Position numbers and translations under genes: made by a program. 33,993 nucleotides of DNA, from NCBI GenBank assembly GCA_020832585.1, contig JAFIEL010000015.1:1-33993 (forward strand), given 5' to 3'. The notes under the pieces were generated by a model. That model was not told the DNA's origin, searched no databases, and saw nothing but the letters and a program-made list of their open reading frames with translations. Source of the DNA: Natronohydrobacter sp. GTDB taxonomy: Bacteria > Pseudomonadota > Alphaproteobacteria > Rhodobacterales > Rhodobacteraceae. Positions 23,552 through 32,335 of the stretch are shown piece by piece (the stretch's first letter is position 1; every line of letters begins with the position of its first letter).

Positions 23552-23581
23552 AGAAAAAGGGCGGGGGTAATCCCCGCCCTT
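23552..23581. terminator. Terminator between mutase and doxX-like gene
   Basis: AAGGGCGGGG (23557-23566) and CCCCGCCCTT (23572-23581) form a 10-bp stem with loop GTAAT. Read on the minus strand the stem is followed by TTTTTCTT, a proper intrinsic terminator for the DoxX gene. In the plus direction the U-run is only two bases, so it would work less well for the mutase. Confidence 0.8.
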
Positions 23582-23587
23582 GATCAT

Positions 23588-23986
23588 TCATGCATAGGCT
23601 GCGTTGTCGCGGCCCAGCTTGGCGTCAAGCGACCACGCACCGGCACCGGTGATCCACAAAGCCAGATAACCACCTGCAAGGCCAAGGTTTTTCAGAAGCT
23701 GTGTCATCTGCATCTGATCGGCCGGGTCGAAATGGTAGAGCAGGCCAGAGACCACACAGAAGGCCGCGAGCGCCAGCGCCACGATCCGCGTCTGAAGGCC
23801 GATAATCAGGGCCAGACCGCCGAGGATCTCGAAAAGCACAACAGGCCAGGCCAGCACAGCCGGGATACCACCAGTGGCCATGAAAGCGCCGAAACCTTCG
23901 ACATTGCCGAGTTTGCCGAAGCCGGCGACGACGAAAAGCAGGCCGAGCAGGATACGCGCGACCAGAAGAAGCGAAGTGTTTGTCAT
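23588..23986 (-). CDS. DoxX family membrane protein
   Basis: This 132-aa protein has four predicted transmembrane helices and the DoxX pattern, beginning LLVARILLGLLFVVAGFGKLGN and continuing GIPAVLAWPVVLFEILGGLALIIGLQTRIVAL. DoxX-type proteins are linked to quinone or thiol redox chemistry in some bacteria, but most are uncharacterised. I chose the ATG at 23986 with AAAGGACAG upstream; an in-frame ATG 21 bases earlier lies over that site. A near-perfect long inverted repeat covers the ribosome site, suggesting control. Confidence 0.88.
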   Translation of the reverse strand: MTNTSLLLVARILLGLLFVVAGFGKLGNVEGFGAFMATGGIPAVLAWPVVLFEILGGLALIIGLQTRIVALALAAFCVVSGLLYHFDPADQMQMTQLLKNLGLAGGYLALWITGAGAWSLDAKLGRDNAAYA

Positions 23987-23991
23987 GTGAG

Positions 23992-24030
23992 CTGTCCTTT
24001 TGTCCAAACTGTGCTGGACATAAAGGACAG
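23992..24030 (-). promoter_or_regulatory. Long inverted repeat covering the doxX ribosome site
   Basis: CTGTCCTTTTGTCC (23992-24005) pairs with GGACATAAAGGACAG (24016-24030) except for one bulged T, leaving a 10-base loop. On the minus-strand message the 3' arm contains AAAGGACAG, the ribosome site of the DoxX gene. It could be a translational control hairpin or, as DNA, a dyad for a repressor. Confidence 0.7.
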
Positions 24031-24086
24031 ATCATCGTCCACGCCATTCCCTGTCTGGTCACAGGGCCTGTGCAAAGCTGCGCGCC

Positions 24087-24551
24087 TTACCCGCCCGATT
24101 GCGCTTTCTTCTGCCAGCGCCCAGCCTCTTCGGACCAGTATTCCGCCAGAACGCCTGCCGCGGTCATGGCTTTCCAGTCCTCGCGCGCCGCCTGCATTGC
24201 CGCAGTGTCCTGCCCGTCAAACAGCACCCAGAGCCGTTCCAGCCCTGCGACCTCATCAGGTGTGACCGGCGCGCGGTCCACCGCCATCACGCCCTGGGGG
24301 GCGTTCGGTGCCGTGGGGTCCACCGTCAGCAGCACCGGCTGATCCGCATCATGCGGGCCACCGGCCAGCCCATGCGGCAGGAAACTGGCCTTGTCATCGG
24401 TCCAAAGTGCAAGGTCCAGCTGTTCGAGCATGCCCCGGTCGCGCCCGCGCAAGGCCACGCGCCAGCCCTGATCCAGCGCGCGCGTCAGCAACGTGCGCGC
24501 TGTCGCCTCCAGCGTGCTATGGGTCAGGTGGTAGAACATGGCCTTGCCCAT
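24087..24551 (-). CDS. holC: DNA polymerase III chi subunit
   Basis: This 154-aa protein matches HolC, the clamp-loader accessory subunit that links the polymerase III holoenzyme to SSB. It begins (MGKA)MFYHLTHSTLEATARTLLTRALDQGWRV and contains DLALWTDDKASFLPHGLA and RLWVLFDGQD, which are typical of the family. The ATG at 24551 has AGGTGA overlapping the pepA stop. An ATG 12 bases further in is the alternative. Its position directly after pepA is the usual pepA-holC arrangement in proteobacteria, and the 4-base spacing implies one transcript. Confidence 0.92.
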   Translation of the reverse strand: MGKAMFYHLTHSTLEATARTLLTRALDQGWRVALRGRDRGMLEQLDLALWTDDKASFLPHGLAGGPHDADQPVLLTVDPTAPNAPQGVMAVDRAPVTPDEVAGLERLWVLFDGQDTAAMQAAREDWKAMTAAGVLAEYWSEEAGRWQKKAQSGG

Positions 24552-24555
24552 CGCG

Positions 24556-26019
24556 TCACCTGTCCTCGAACCGCGCGCGGATCAGCGCATCCAGTGCCAG
24601 CACGCCCCAGCCAGAGGCCCCCTTGGGCGCATGCGCGCTGTCAGACTTGGTCAGGGCAACCCCGGCAATGTCGAGATGCATCCAAGGCGTGCCAGGCTTG
24701 ATGAAACAGTGCAGGAATTCCGCCGCCGTGATCGACCCGGCAGGGCGTCCGCCGGTGTTCTTGATGTCGGCAATGCGCGATTTGATCAGCGTGTGATAGG
24801 CGGGATCAAGCGGCATCCGCCACGCGCCTTCGCCTACATCTGCCGCAGCTTTCAGAAATGCATCAGCCAGCGCATCGTCATTGGCGAAAACGCCTGCCTT
24901 CTCATGCCCCAGCGCGATGATGATCGCGCCCGTCAGTGTGGCCAGGTCAATGACGGCAGAGGGCTTGAATCGTTCCTGCGCATACCAGAGCACATCAGCC
25001 AGCACCAAACGCCCCTCGGCATCGGTATTGATGACCTCGATCATGTCGCCTTTCATGGATTTGATGACATCGCCGGGGCGCTGAGCGCGGGCATCGGGCA
25101 TGTTCTCGACCAGCCCCACCAGCCCGACGACATTCGCACGCGCTTTCCGGGTGGCCAAAGCCTGCATCAGCCCGACCGTGACCGCCGCGCCGCCCATATC
25201 CATGGTCATCTCTTCCATGCCCGCACCGGGTTTCAGCGATATGCCGCCTGTGTCGAACATCACGCCCTTGCCGACCACAGCGAGCGGTGCACCCTCCGCC
25301 CCCTGCCAGTGCATCACCGCGACCTTGGACGGGCTGTCAGAGCCTTGCCCCACCGCCAGAAGCGCGCGCATCCCCAGCTTTTCAAGTTCCGGCTCATCAA
25401 GGATCTCGACCTTCAGGCCAAGCGCCTCCATGCCCTTGATCTGGTCCGCGAATGTGGTCGTGGTCAGCACATTGGCAGGCGCATTGACCAGATCGCGGGT
25501 CAGATGCACCGCGCTTGCCAGTGCGGTGGCCTCTGCGATGGCGGGCGCGGCAGTCTCGGGCGATTTGACCATGACGCGGGTAGGGCCGAAACCGGGCTTG
25601 GGGTCGGATTTCTGCGCTTCATACTGGTAAGCGCGCAACAGCGCCGCGCGCAGCATCTCGCCCAAGGGCAGGGTATTGGCGCAGATCAGCATTGCGCTGC
25701 GGGTCTGAAGCTTGCCGATGCTTAGCCCCGCGCGGCGCAGAGCCTCCGGCGTGACGCGCTTGGGCATATGGATGATCTGCAACGCCTCGGCGGCCATGCC
25801 GGTCGGCCATGCCAGCGTCAGCGCGTCACCGGGTTTCAGCTTGGCGAAAGCAGGGCTGTTGAGCGCGCGGGTCACAGCGCCGCGCGTCAGCTTGTCGGCA
25901 TGGCGGGTCAGCCGGGGCAAGGGGGCGTCGGGACCCGCAAAGACCGACACGCGCCCCTCATGCGCGGTGATCGTGTCGAGCGAAAGATCGCAGAGTTCGG
26001 GTATAGGCAAGCTGGTCAT
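24556..26019 (-). CDS. pepA: Leucyl aminopeptidase (M17 family)
   Basis: This 487-aa cytosolic enzyme removes N-terminal residues from peptides using two divalent metals, normally as a hexamer. The M17 active site is complete: Lys251, Asp256, Lys263, Asp274, Asp333 and Glu335 with Arg337, in VGKGVMFDTGGISLKP, MDMGGAA and the signature NTDAEGRL. The N-terminal domain (1-155) is diverged, as is common. The ATG at 26019 has GGAGC. A GTG/ATG extension to 26046 would place that site within the coding region. In some bacteria PepA also binds DNA; nothing here speaks for or against this. Confidence 0.95.
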   Translation of the reverse strand: MTSLPIPELCDLSLDTITAHEGRVSVFAGPDAPLPRLTRHADKLTRGAVTRALNSPAFAKLKPGDALTLAWPTGMAAEALQIIHMPKRVTPEALRRAGLSIGKLQTRSAMLICANTLPLGEMLRAALLRAYQYEAQKSDPKPGFGPTRVMVKSPETAAPAIAEATALASAVHLTRDLVNAPANVLTTTTFADQIKGMEALGLKVEILDEPELEKLGMRALLAVGQGSDSPSKVAVMHWQGAEGAPLAVVGKGVMFDTGGISLKPGAGMEEMTMDMGGAAVTVGLMQALATRKARANVVGLVGLVENMPDARAQRPGDVIKSMKGDMIEVINTDAEGRLVLADVLWYAQERFKPSAVIDLATLTGAIIIALGHEKAGVFANDDALADAFLKAAADVGEGAWRMPLDPAYHTLIKSRIADIKNTGGRPAGSITAAEFLHCFIKPGTPWMHLDIAGVALTKSDSAHAPKGASGWGVLALDALIRARFEDR

Positions 26020-26089
26020 GGGCGCTCCGTTCACGGGTTCGCCCAAGACCTAGCGCGCGAGGGCGCGCTTGGCCATGCCAGATTAGCGC

Positions 26090-26866
26090 TCAGAAGCGCA
26101 GATTGAAATGCCGCGTCAGGCCGATTTCGGCGCTGAGCTGGTTGCGACTGCCCTGTATTACGATGGGCGAGCGCCCCGCATCCCCGCGCAGACGGTCATA
26201 GCGCACCGCGCCAGTGATGCCCCAATCGGCATTGAGAGGCTGATAGGCGCCGATTTCTAGGCCCACCGAATGGAAGCCACCGGAGAGCGTGTAGGGATTG
26301 AGAGTATTGCCCGGATCAGCTGCTTCTGCTGCCGTCACCCCGAAATAAGTCCGGTTGAACCGGCTGTTGCCGAATTCCGCACGCGGACCGCCATGCAGGA
26401 CCAACCCGCTCGGGGCGCGCCAGATCACATCGGCCCCGACCTCGCCCGCGATCGCCTTATGGCCGATCACGCCATAGCGAAGATCAGCAAAGACGTGCCA
26501 GAATTCATCCGTGTAATGGGCGCGCAGACCAACTTCGAGCGAGGCTTTCACATCCTCCATCCCGGCCAGTTCCTTCGTGCCCTTGCGCTTGGGGATGAAG
26601 CGGAACGCCCCGCGCAGCGCAGCGCCCGGCGCAAATTGTGTGGGGCCGTCAGGGTCGCCGATCTGGACAGAGCCAAAGCTCAACCCGTTGAATCCAATGC
26701 CGCCGGACGGTCCGACACGAAAATCGCTGGACCCGAAATATTTCGGAGACACCTTTGCCCCGCCCGTCAGCGAAAACGACAGCGCACGATCCTGCGCCTG
26801 CACGGGCAGGGCGAATGTGGCGATTGCGATTGCAGTTGCAAGTGTCAGGCGACGGCTGGCAGTCAT
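26090..26866 (-). CDS. MipA/OmpV family outer membrane protein
   Basis: This 258-aa protein has a signal peptide, [24 protein letters not shown], with cleavage after residue 24. A beta-barrel-like sequence follows, with alternating hydrophobic residues and many glycines and aromatics, ending in phenylalanine (LTRHFNLRF) as outer-membrane barrels do. Segments such as [23 protein letters not shown] and [16 protein letters not shown]-like stretches (here [16 protein letters not shown]) match MipA/OmpV proteins, which are linked to murein hydrolysis scaffolds or osmolarity. The specific role is unknown. AAGGAACG precedes the ATG at 26866. It is divergent from cmk across 150 bases in which I found no clear regulatory element. 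Confidence 0.87.
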   Translation of the reverse strand: MTASRRLTLATAIAIATFALPVQAQDRALSFSLTGGAKVSPKYFGSSDFRVGPSGGIGFNGLSFGSVQIGDPDGPTQFAPGAALRGAFRFIPKRKGTKELAGMEDVKASLEVGLRAHYTDEFWHVFADLRYGVIGHKAIAGEVGADVIWRAPSGLVLHGGPRAEFGNSRFNRTYFGVTAAEAADPGNTLNPYTLSGGFHSVGLEIGAYQPLNADWGITGAVRYDRLRGDAGRSPIVIQGSRNQLSAEIGLTRHFNLRF

Positions 26867-27016
26867 CTACTCGTTCCTTGTTCTCCATACCTGGAGCGGT
26901 TATTACGCCAACGCGAGACCAGGTCCAATCACATCAGGGGAAACTGTGCCTATGTGCCAAAAATGCCACCCGATTGCCGCACAGATCAACCGGATCGAGA
27001 AACAGGCTCGCGTGCT

Positions 27017-27604
27017 ATGAGCTTCTGTGTCGCGATAGACGGACCCGCAGCCGCTGGCAAAGGCACGATCAGCCGCGCGGTGGCGGCACAATTCGGCCTT
27101 GCGCATCTCGACACGGGGCTGCTCTACCGGGCGGTCGGCATGAAGGGGGGCGATCCTGTCATGGCAGCCCGGAACCTGACCCCGGAAGACCTTGCACGCC
27201 CTGATCTGCGCAGCATGGCGGCAGGCGAGGCCGCCAGTCGTGTCGCCGTGATCCCGGAGGTGCGCGCGGCGCTGGTGGCGTTCCAGCGCGAGTTTGCGCA
27301 GCGCGACGGGGGCGCAGTGCTGGACGGGCGCGACATCGGCACGGTCATATGCCCGGATGCCGAGATAAAACTCTTTGTCACAGCCAGTGCCGAAGTCAGG
27401 GCCGAGCGGCGCTTTGCCGAGATCGGAGAGGGCACATTTGCCGAAGTGCTCGAACAGGTGCGCGCCCGCGATGCCCGCGACATGGGTCGCGCGGATGCGC
27501 CCCTGCGCCCGGCCGAAGATGCGGTGATCCTCGACACCAGTGACCTGAGCATCGAGGATGCCGTGGCGCGCGCCTGCGCGGTGATCGCCACGCGGCGGGG
27601 CTGA
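27017..27604 (+). CDS. cmk: (d)CMP kinase
   Basis: This 195-aa kinase phosphorylates CMP and dCMP. The P-loop [10 protein letters not shown] (8-17) is followed by the nucleotide-binding segment [13 protein letters not shown] and by [32 protein letters not shown], which are all Cmk markers. It is shorter than the E. coli enzyme (about 225 aa), as is usual where the CMP-binding insert is reduced. The ATG at 27017 has only a weak ribosome site, but residues upstream do not match the family. Unlike the common arrangement, rpsA does not follow and aroA does not precede it. It ends four bases from the convergent gpt gene. Confidence 0.93.
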   Translation: MSFCVAIDGPAAAGKGTISRAVAAQFGLAHLDTGLLYRAVGMKGGDPVMAARNLTPEDLARPDLRSMAAGEAASRVAVIPEVRAALVAFQREFAQRDGGAVLDGRDIGTVICPDAEIKLFVTASAEVRAERRFAEIGEGTFAEVLEQVRARDARDMGRADAPLRPAEDAVILDTSDLSIEDAVARACAVIATRRG

Positions 27605-27608
27605 GGGA

Positions 27609-28112
27609 TCAGCGCCCGCGATAGGGCTCCACATATTGCAGCGCCATGTCCCAGGGGAAGAAAATCCACGTATCCTGCGACACTTCGGTGATGAAACTGT
27701 CCACCATTTCGCGGCCCATGGGCTTGGCATAGACGGTCGCGAAATGGGCCTTGGGATAGAGCTTGCGCACCAGTTCCAGCGTCTTGCCGGTATCCACCAG
27801 ATCGTCGATGATCAGCACGCCCTCGCCATCCGCGCCCATGATCTCGGCCTGCGGGGCTTTGAGCACCTTGGCCTCGGTCTGTTCCTGCCAGTCATAGGAT
27901 TTCACGCTGATCGTATCGACCACGCGAATGTCCAGTTCGCGCGCGATGATCATGGCAGGCGCCAGCCCACCGCGCGTGATCGCCACGACCGCGCTCCACT
28001 GGCCGCCATTTGGGCCCTGCTTGTCAAGCCGCCACGCGAGCGCCCGGCTGTCGCGGTGGATCTGGTCCCAGCTGATATGAAAGCCTTTTTCATGGGGCAG
28101 GCGGTCGGTCAT
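27609..28112 (-). CDS. gpt: Xanthine phosphoribosyltransferase
   Basis: This 167-aa purine-salvage enzyme joins xanthine, guanine or hypoxanthine to PRPP. The PRPP-binding motif reads [13 protein letters not shown] (99-111), and the N-terminal segment [21 protein letters not shown] together with [20 protein letters not shown] are typical of Gpt. The ATG at 28112 has AAAGGC. A much longer open frame upstream overlaps the LysE gene in another frame and is not coding. It is the last gene of an apparent fabI-lysE-gpt operon, 11 bases after lysE. Confidence 0.95.
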   Translation of the reverse strand: MTDRLPHEKGFHISWDQIHRDSRALAWRLDKQGPNGGQWSAVVAITRGGLAPAMIIARELDIRVVDTISVKSYDWQEQTEAKVLKAPQAEIMGADGEGVLIIDDLVDTGKTLELVRKLYPKAHFATVYAKPMGREMVDSFITEVSQDTWIFFPWDMALQYVEPYRGR

Positions 28113-28123
28113 GGTCTTGCCTT

Positions 28124-28738
28124 TCAGGTGGCCACGATCTTGACGCCCAATGCCGCAAGGCCCGCGCCAAAGATCCGGTCGATCACGGTTTTCAGGGAAA
28201 TGTAGCCCGCACGGGTGCGGTCGAGCGAGAAGATGCGCGCAACAGCCGTGTTCCAGAGAGATTCGTTCAGGAACACGACGACGAGCAGCGCAACAAGCAC
28301 CCAGAGCGGGGTTGTCGCGGGCACAGTGCCAAGGAAGATTGCGGCGAACATCACGGCAGGTTTCGGGTTGGCCAGTTGCGTGAACAGGCCCAGCCGAAAG
28401 GCTGACGCCGCTGAGCGCGGCAGAGCGGGCGTGGCGCTCAGGTCCAGTGGCGCGCGGGCAGAGCGCCAGAGCGTCCAGCCCAGCCAGCACAGATAGGCGG
28501 CACCGAGGATCTTGAGCGCCCAAAGAAGCGCCGGGGCCAAGGCAAACAGCACGCCCAGCCCGAACAATGCCGCACTGGCCCAGACGACCGCGCCCAGCCC
28601 GATGCCCGCCGCCAACCATGCGCCTGTGCGAAAGCCTTCGGTCAGCCCGGTCCGCGCCGCCATCAGCACGGCAGGGCCGGGGCTGATCGCGGCCATCAGC
28701 GACAATCCTGCGAATGCAAGGAATGCCGCGAGTGTCAT
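28124..28738 (-). CDS. LysE/RhtB family amino-acid exporter
   Basis: This 204-aa inner-membrane protein has six predicted transmembrane segments and the LysE start [31 protein letters not shown]-type pattern, with the conserved ISPGP and the later [18 protein letters not shown]. The family exports amino acids such as lysine, threonine or homoserine lactone-like compounds. The substrate cannot be predicted. The ATG at 28738 overlaps the fabI stop (TGATG), so translation is coupled. The LysE gene is followed by gpt. Confidence 0.9.
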   Translation of the reverse strand: MTLAAFLAFAGLSLMAAISPGPAVLMAARTGLTEGFRTGAWLAAGIGLGAVVWASAALFGLGVLFALAPALLWALKILGAAYLCWLGWTLWRSARAPLDLSATPALPRSAASAFRLGLFTQLANPKPAVMFAAIFLGTVPATTPLWVLVALLVVVFLNESLWNTAVARIFSLDRTRAGYISLKTVIDRIFGAGLAALGVKIVAT

Positions 28739-29562
28739 CAATGCGCGTCCTTCTTGCCGGTCACGACATCGATATCGGGCGCGTCCACGGCTTTCATGCC
28801 GACGACGTGATAGCCTGCATCGACATGCAGGTTTTCGCCCGTCGTGCCCGAGCCCAGATCCGAGAGCAAGTAGAGCGCGGCCTTGCCGACCTCTTCCTGC
28901 GTCACATTGCGGCGCAGCGGCGAATTCAGCTCGTTCCATTTCATGATGTAGCGGAAATCACCGATGCCAGAGGCCGCGAGCGTCTTGATCGGACCGGCGC
29001 TGATCGCATTGCAGCGGATGCCGTCCTTGCCCAGATCTTCGGCGATGTATTTCACCGACGCCTCCAGCGCGGCCTTGGCCACACCCATCACATTGTAATG
29101 CGGCATGACCTGCTCGGCACCGTAATAGGTCATCGTCAGCAGGCTGCCGCCATCGGGCATCAGCTTCGCCGCGCGCGCGCAGACCGCAGTGAAGGAATAG
29201 ACCGAAATATCCATCGTCATGGCGAAATTGTCACGGCTCGTATCGACATAGCGGCCGCGCAATTCGTTCTTGTCGGAAAAGCCGATGGCATGAACGACGA
29301 AATCGATCTTGCCCCAAAGCGCCTCGATCCCGGCAAAGAGCGCATCGACCGAGGCCATGTCAGCGACATCACATTCAAACAGATGCGGTGTGCCCAATTT
29401 TTCAGCAAGTGGCAGAACGCGCTTCTTCAGCGCCTCGCCCTGATAGGAAAAGGCCATCTCCGCACCATGGTCGGCCAGCGCCTTGGCGATACCCCAGGCG
29501 ATCGATTTGTCATTCGCAAGCCCCATGATCAGCCCGCGTTTGCCGCTCATCAATCCTGTCAT
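28738..29562 (-). CDS. fabI: Enoyl-[acyl-carrier-protein] reductase (NADH) FabI
   Basis: This 274-aa short-chain-dehydrogenase-type enzyme performs the last reduction of fatty-acid elongation. FabI features are the NAD site [16 protein letters not shown], the catalytic pair Tyr and Lys in YNVMGVAK (spacing of six residues), and [13 protein letters not shown] near the substrate loop. This marks a triclosan-type FabI rather than FabG. I chose the ATG at 29562 ([10 protein letters not shown]), with AGAGA upstream. ATGs at 29577 and 29550 are close alternatives, and a still longer frame lacks similarity. It heads the fabI-lysE-gpt group. Confidence 0.95.
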   Translation of the reverse strand: MTGLMSGKRGLIMGLANDKSIAWGIAKALADHGAEMAFSYQGEALKKRVLPLAEKLGTPHLFECDVADMASVDALFAGIEALWGKIDFVVHAIGFSDKNELRGRYVDTSRDNFAMTMDISVYSFTAVCARAAKLMPDGGSLLTMTYYGAEQVMPHYNVMGVAKAALEASVKYIAEDLGKDGIRCNAISAGPIKTLAASGIGDFRYIMKWNELNSPLRRNVTQEEVGKAALYLLSDLGSGTTGENLHVDAGYHVVGMKAVDAPDIDVVTGKKDAH

Positions 29563-29817
29563 TGTGTCTCTGCCCATTGTGAAAAATCGTCGCTGTCTTC
29601 TAGGGTATCGCTTGGCTTGCTGCAAGCTGGCACGCGCCTGCCCAAGCATCACTGCCATGCCTGCCAAAGGAATAATTCAAAAGATTTGGCTTTGAAGGCT
29701 TGCGCGGCAGTTCAGAGTTGTTAACACATACAGCTTTGAGATCAGGTGAATGTAACAGGAGAGGTGTCAGGAACTGTAGTGTGACCTTTCCTGTTCCCGT
29801 TGTGACCGGAGGAAAGT

Positions 29818-30423
29818 GTGAACGACAGAACTGGCATTTTTGCAGGGCAGGATCCGTTTGACATCGCCCGGCGATGGCTTGCGGAAGCTGAGCTGACAGA
29901 ACCCAATGACCCCAATGCCATGGCTTTGTCGACTGTCGATCCCGACGGCCTGCCGAATGTGCGGATGGTGCTGCTCAAGGAAATCGGCGCAGGCCAGTTC
30001 GTGTTCTACACAAATTACGAAAGCACCAAGGCGCGGGAAATCCTGGCTACCGGCAAGGCGGCCTGCGTGATGCACTGGAAATCCCTGCGTCGCCAAATTC
30101 GGGTGCGCGGTGATGTTTCCAAGGTTGACGGCCCTGAGGCTGATGCCTATTACGCCTCGCGGTCGCTCAAAAGTCGGCTCGGGGCATGGGCGTCGCGGCA
30201 GTCGCAACCGCTTGGGTCGCGGGCAGAGTTGATGGCCGAGGTCGCGCGGCAGACCGCGCGGCACGGTACCAACCCGCCGCGCCCGCCCTTCTGGGGAGGG
30301 TTCGCGATCCGGCCGGTAGAGATCGAGTTCTGGGCCGACGGGGCTTTTCGGTTGCATGATCGATTCTGTTGGCGCAGGTCGGTGAGTGAAATAAGCTGGG
30401 ATATCGTCAGGTTGTCACCCTGA
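29818..30423 (+). CDS. pdxH: Pyridoxamine 5'-phosphate oxidase
   Basis: This 201-aa FMN enzyme makes pyridoxal 5'-phosphate from the pyridoxine or pyridoxamine phosphate. FMN/substrate segments [27 protein letters not shown] and [16 protein letters not shown] are present, as is the C-terminal PEIEFW-type segment (here [17 protein letters not shown]) and the closing WDIVRLSP. The start is GTG at 29818 with GGAGGA at 29808-29813, and no ATG fits. It is divergent from fabI across 255 bases, in which I see an AT-rich stretch (TTGTTAACACATACAGC) but no confident promoter pair. Confidence 0.95.
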   Translation: MNDRTGIFAGQDPFDIARRWLAEAELTEPNDPNAMALSTVDPDGLPNVRMVLLKEIGAGQFVFYTNYESTKAREILATGKAACVMHWKSLRRQIRVRGDVSKVDGPEADAYYASRSLKSRLGAWASRQSQPLGSRAELMAEVARQTARHGTNPPRPPFWGGFAIRPVEIEFWADGAFRLHDRFCWRRSVSEISWDIVRLSP

Positions 30424-30508
30424 TGCGCGATCGACATGATCTTTGTGGTTCTTGTGCTCGTTGCGTACCCCAAAATACCGTGATGCGCGCAATGCGGATC
30501 ACCAAAAA

Positions 30509-31087
30509 ATGAGCGAGACACTATTCATGGTTTCGGATGAAAACCCGTCTGAGGTGGTTGAGGGCGTTGTAAAGTGGTTCGATCCGGCCAAGGGGTTCGG
30601 ATTCGTCGTTGTCGCCGGGCTGGAATCGGATGTTCTTCTGCATGCCAATGCGCTGCGCAATTTCGGGCTGAGTTCTGTCTGTGACGGGGCGAAGATCCGT
30701 CTGGTGATGCAACGCACGCCACGCGGGCTGCAAACACTGGAAGTGCTTGAAGTTCAGCCACCTGAAACAGACACGGATGATCACACAGCGATGGATCCGC
30801 GCCTGAGCGCAGAGATCGACCGTTCGATCCCGCTGGAACCTGCCCGCGTGAAATGGTTCGACAAGGTCAAGGGATTCGGTTTCGCCAATGTCTTCGGCAA
30901 ACCCTCGGATGTGTTTATCCATATGGAAACGCTCCGGCGGTCCGGCCTTGCGGAATTACAGGCGGGCGAGGCGATTGCCGTGCGTGTCATCGATGGCGAA
31001 CGCGGGCGCATGGCGGTGTCGATCGAATCCTGGGAGGCGAGCCTGACCGATACATTCGCGACGCAAGGCGGGGCGCAGGTTCAATGA
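30509..31087 (+). CDS. Protein with two cold-shock domains
   Basis: This 192-aa protein contains two cold-shock (OB-fold) domains joined by an acidic linker. The first has VVKWFDPAKGFGFVVV (about residues 20-35) and the second RVKWFDKVKGFGFANV (about 114-129). Each keeps the RNP1 core KGFGF that binds single-stranded RNA or DNA. Tandem CSD proteins of this size are typical of alphaproteobacteria and may act as RNA chaperones. The start could be the ATG at 30509 or that at 30527; both ribosome sites are weak. It is coupled to the next gene by a 4-base overlap. Confidence 0.9.
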   Translation: MSETLFMVSDENPSEVVEGVVKWFDPAKGFGFVVVAGLESDVLLHANALRNFGLSSVCDGAKIRLVMQRTPRGLQTLEVLEVQPPETDTDDHTAMDPRLSAEIDRSIPLEPARVKWFDKVKGFGFANVFGKPSDVFIHMETLRRSGLAELQAGEAIAVRVIDGERGRMAVSIESWEASLTDTFATQGGAQVQ

Positions 31088-31560
31088 ACCGGCTCGCGCG
31101 GCTTGCTCTGGGGATTGTTGCTGCCCTTTGGACCGGGCTTGCGCAGGCCGCCTGTTCCGAGGGGACGGTCGATCTGCGCGGCTCCTGGGGGCAGGCGCGC
31201 TTCAGCGTCGAGATCGCGGATAATGATGAAACGCGCGCACGCGGGTTGATGCATCGCGAACGCATGGCGCGCTCGGCGGGAATGCTCTTCATCTATGACC
31301 GGCCCGTGGCCGCGTCCTTCTGGATGCGCAACACGCTGATTCCGCTGGATATGATCTTTGTCGATCCGACAGGCCGCGTCAGCCATATCCATCACGAAGC
31401 GATCCCGCTGGACGAGACCCCGATCTCTGGTGGCGAGAATGTGTTGATGGTGCTTGAGATCAATGGCGGGCTGGCCCGCGCGATGGGCATGACCATCGAC
31501 AGCGAATTGCGTCATCCCCGGCTCGATCAGGACACCGCACTCTGGTCCTGTGACGGTTAG
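31084..31560 (+). CDS. DUF192 family exported protein
   Basis: This 158-aa protein has a signal peptide, MNRLARLALGIVAALWTGLAQA, before the mature ACSEGTVDLRG. The body follows the DUF192 pattern: FSVEIADNDETRARGLMHRERMARSAGMLFIY, then FWMRNTLIPLDMIFVDPTGRVSHIH. The family is a periplasmic or extracellular small fold of unknown function. The ATG at 31084 overlaps the stop of the cold-shock gene in ATGA. The longer open frame upstream reads through the cold-shock gene in another frame and is not used. Confidence 0.92.
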   Translation: MNRLARLALGIVAALWTGLAQAACSEGTVDLRGSWGQARFSVEIADNDETRARGLMHRERMARSAGMLFIYDRPVAASFWMRNTLIPLDMIFVDPTGRVSHIHHEAIPLDETPISGGENVLMVLEINGGLARAMGMTIDSELRHPRLDQDTALWSCDG

Positions 31561-31587
31561 ACGGATTTCGTGGCGTCGGGTGCATTT

Positions 31588-31624
31588 CGCTCTTTCCACC
31601 CGTCCGCTTCATCGCTAAAGAGCG
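31588..31624 (+). repeat. Inverted repeat before tRNA-Pro
   Basis: CGCTCTTT (31588-31595) and AAAGAGCG (31617-31624) form an 8-bp stem with a 21-base loop, between the DUF192 stop and the tRNA. There is no U-run. It could be a weak 3' end for the upstream message or a processing site for the tRNA. Confidence 0.4.
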
Positions 31625-31630
31625 CTCAGT

Positions 31631-31707
31631 CGGGGCGTGGCGCAGCCTGGTAGCGCGACGGTTTTGGGTACCGTAGGTCGTAGGTTCGAATCCTATCGCC
31701 CCGACCA
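31631..31707 (+). tRNA. tRNA-Pro (anticodon TGG)
   Basis: The sequence folds as a complete cloverleaf. The acceptor stem is CGGGGCG (31631-31637)/CGCCCCG (31697-31703), with discriminator A and an encoded CCA at 31705-31707. The anticodon stem ACGGT/ACCGT encloses the loop TTTGGGT with anticodon TGG (31665-31667), and the T-loop is GGTTCGAATCC. Base C1:G72 is usual for proline tRNA. It reads CCA codons and, by wobble, others. Confidence 0.98.
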
Positions 31708-31717
31708 TTCTTTCACA

Positions 31718-32335
31718 TCAGCCCGTCGCGACGAATTCCGCTGCAATCAGCCCGCGCAGGGCGTTGCCGACCCAAAGGCGCACATGCGGCAGCGCGTCTG
31801 CCAGCAACAACTCTTCCGGATAGTCCATTTGGGCACGCAACACCCCCGGCAATAGACCCGAAGAGAGCGGCGGTGTGCGCATCCCCGCACCACGGTCGAA
31901 GAAAACGGTCGTGATGGTGCCGTCACAGACCTCGCCGCGTTCATTGAGAAAGATCACTTCGTCCAGCCCATCGGGCAATGTGGCGCGGGCGGTGTCATAG
32001 GCGGCGCGGCGGGTGGATTTGACGCGCAGCCAGGGATCATCCGATGCAAGCCGAAGCTGCGCCAGTCCGACGCGCCAGAGCGGTTTCGCCGGGGGCAGGG
32101 GGCTGACCGTCATCTCGGTCTGGCCGTCCATGCCAAGCGTCAGGCGCAACCGGGCGGGCTGTCCAGGCGGCCCTTGAAACGTGACCTCCGGGCAGGTCCA
32201 GCCCAGCGCCTGCGCCCCGCTGCGCAACCGCGCAAGGTGCAATGGCGCGCGCGGCGCGGATTTGCCATCCCACAGAACAGTCTCGATCAGGCGCAGGCCG
32301 GGGTCGTCAGCGCCTGCGCGTAGCGGGTTTTCCAC
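31718..32335 (-). CDS. pabC: Aminotransferase class IV, probable aminodeoxychorismate lyase
   Basis: This 205-aa PLP enzyme matches the class IV fold. The PLP lysine is Lys106 in LRVKSTRRAAYDTA, and the downstream segment is FLNERGEVCDGTITTVFF. The motif usually reads EGT.S/TN, so Asp for Glu and Thr for Asn are small departures. PabC removes pyruvate from aminodeoxychorismate, giving 4-aminobenzoate for folate. The protein is shorter than E. coli PabC (269 aa). The start is GTG at 32335 with GGAGG seven bases upstream. It overlaps the end of pabB by 49 bases, and this pairing supports the function. Confidence 0.8.
   Translation of the reverse strand: MENPLRAGADDPGLRLIETVLWDGKSAPRAPLHLARLRSGAQALGWTCPEVTFQGPPGQPARLRLTLGMDGQTEMTVSPLPPAKPLWRVGLAQLRLASDDPWLRVKSTRRAAYDTARATLPDGLDEVIFLNERGEVCDGTITTVFFDRGAGMRTPPLSSGLLPGVLRAQMDYPEELLLADALPHVRLWVGNALRGLIAAEFVATG

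Noticed and set aside
26270-27016. N-terminal extension of CMP kinase by about 250 residues
   Set aside because: It is antisense to the MipA-like gene and crosses its promoter. The kinase fold starts at [17 protein letters not shown].
30421-30495. Direct repeat TGATGCGCG in the leader of the cold-shock gene
   Set aside because: Two nine-base copies 60 bases apart, the first overlapping the pdxH stop. In a GC-rich genome this can arise by chance.
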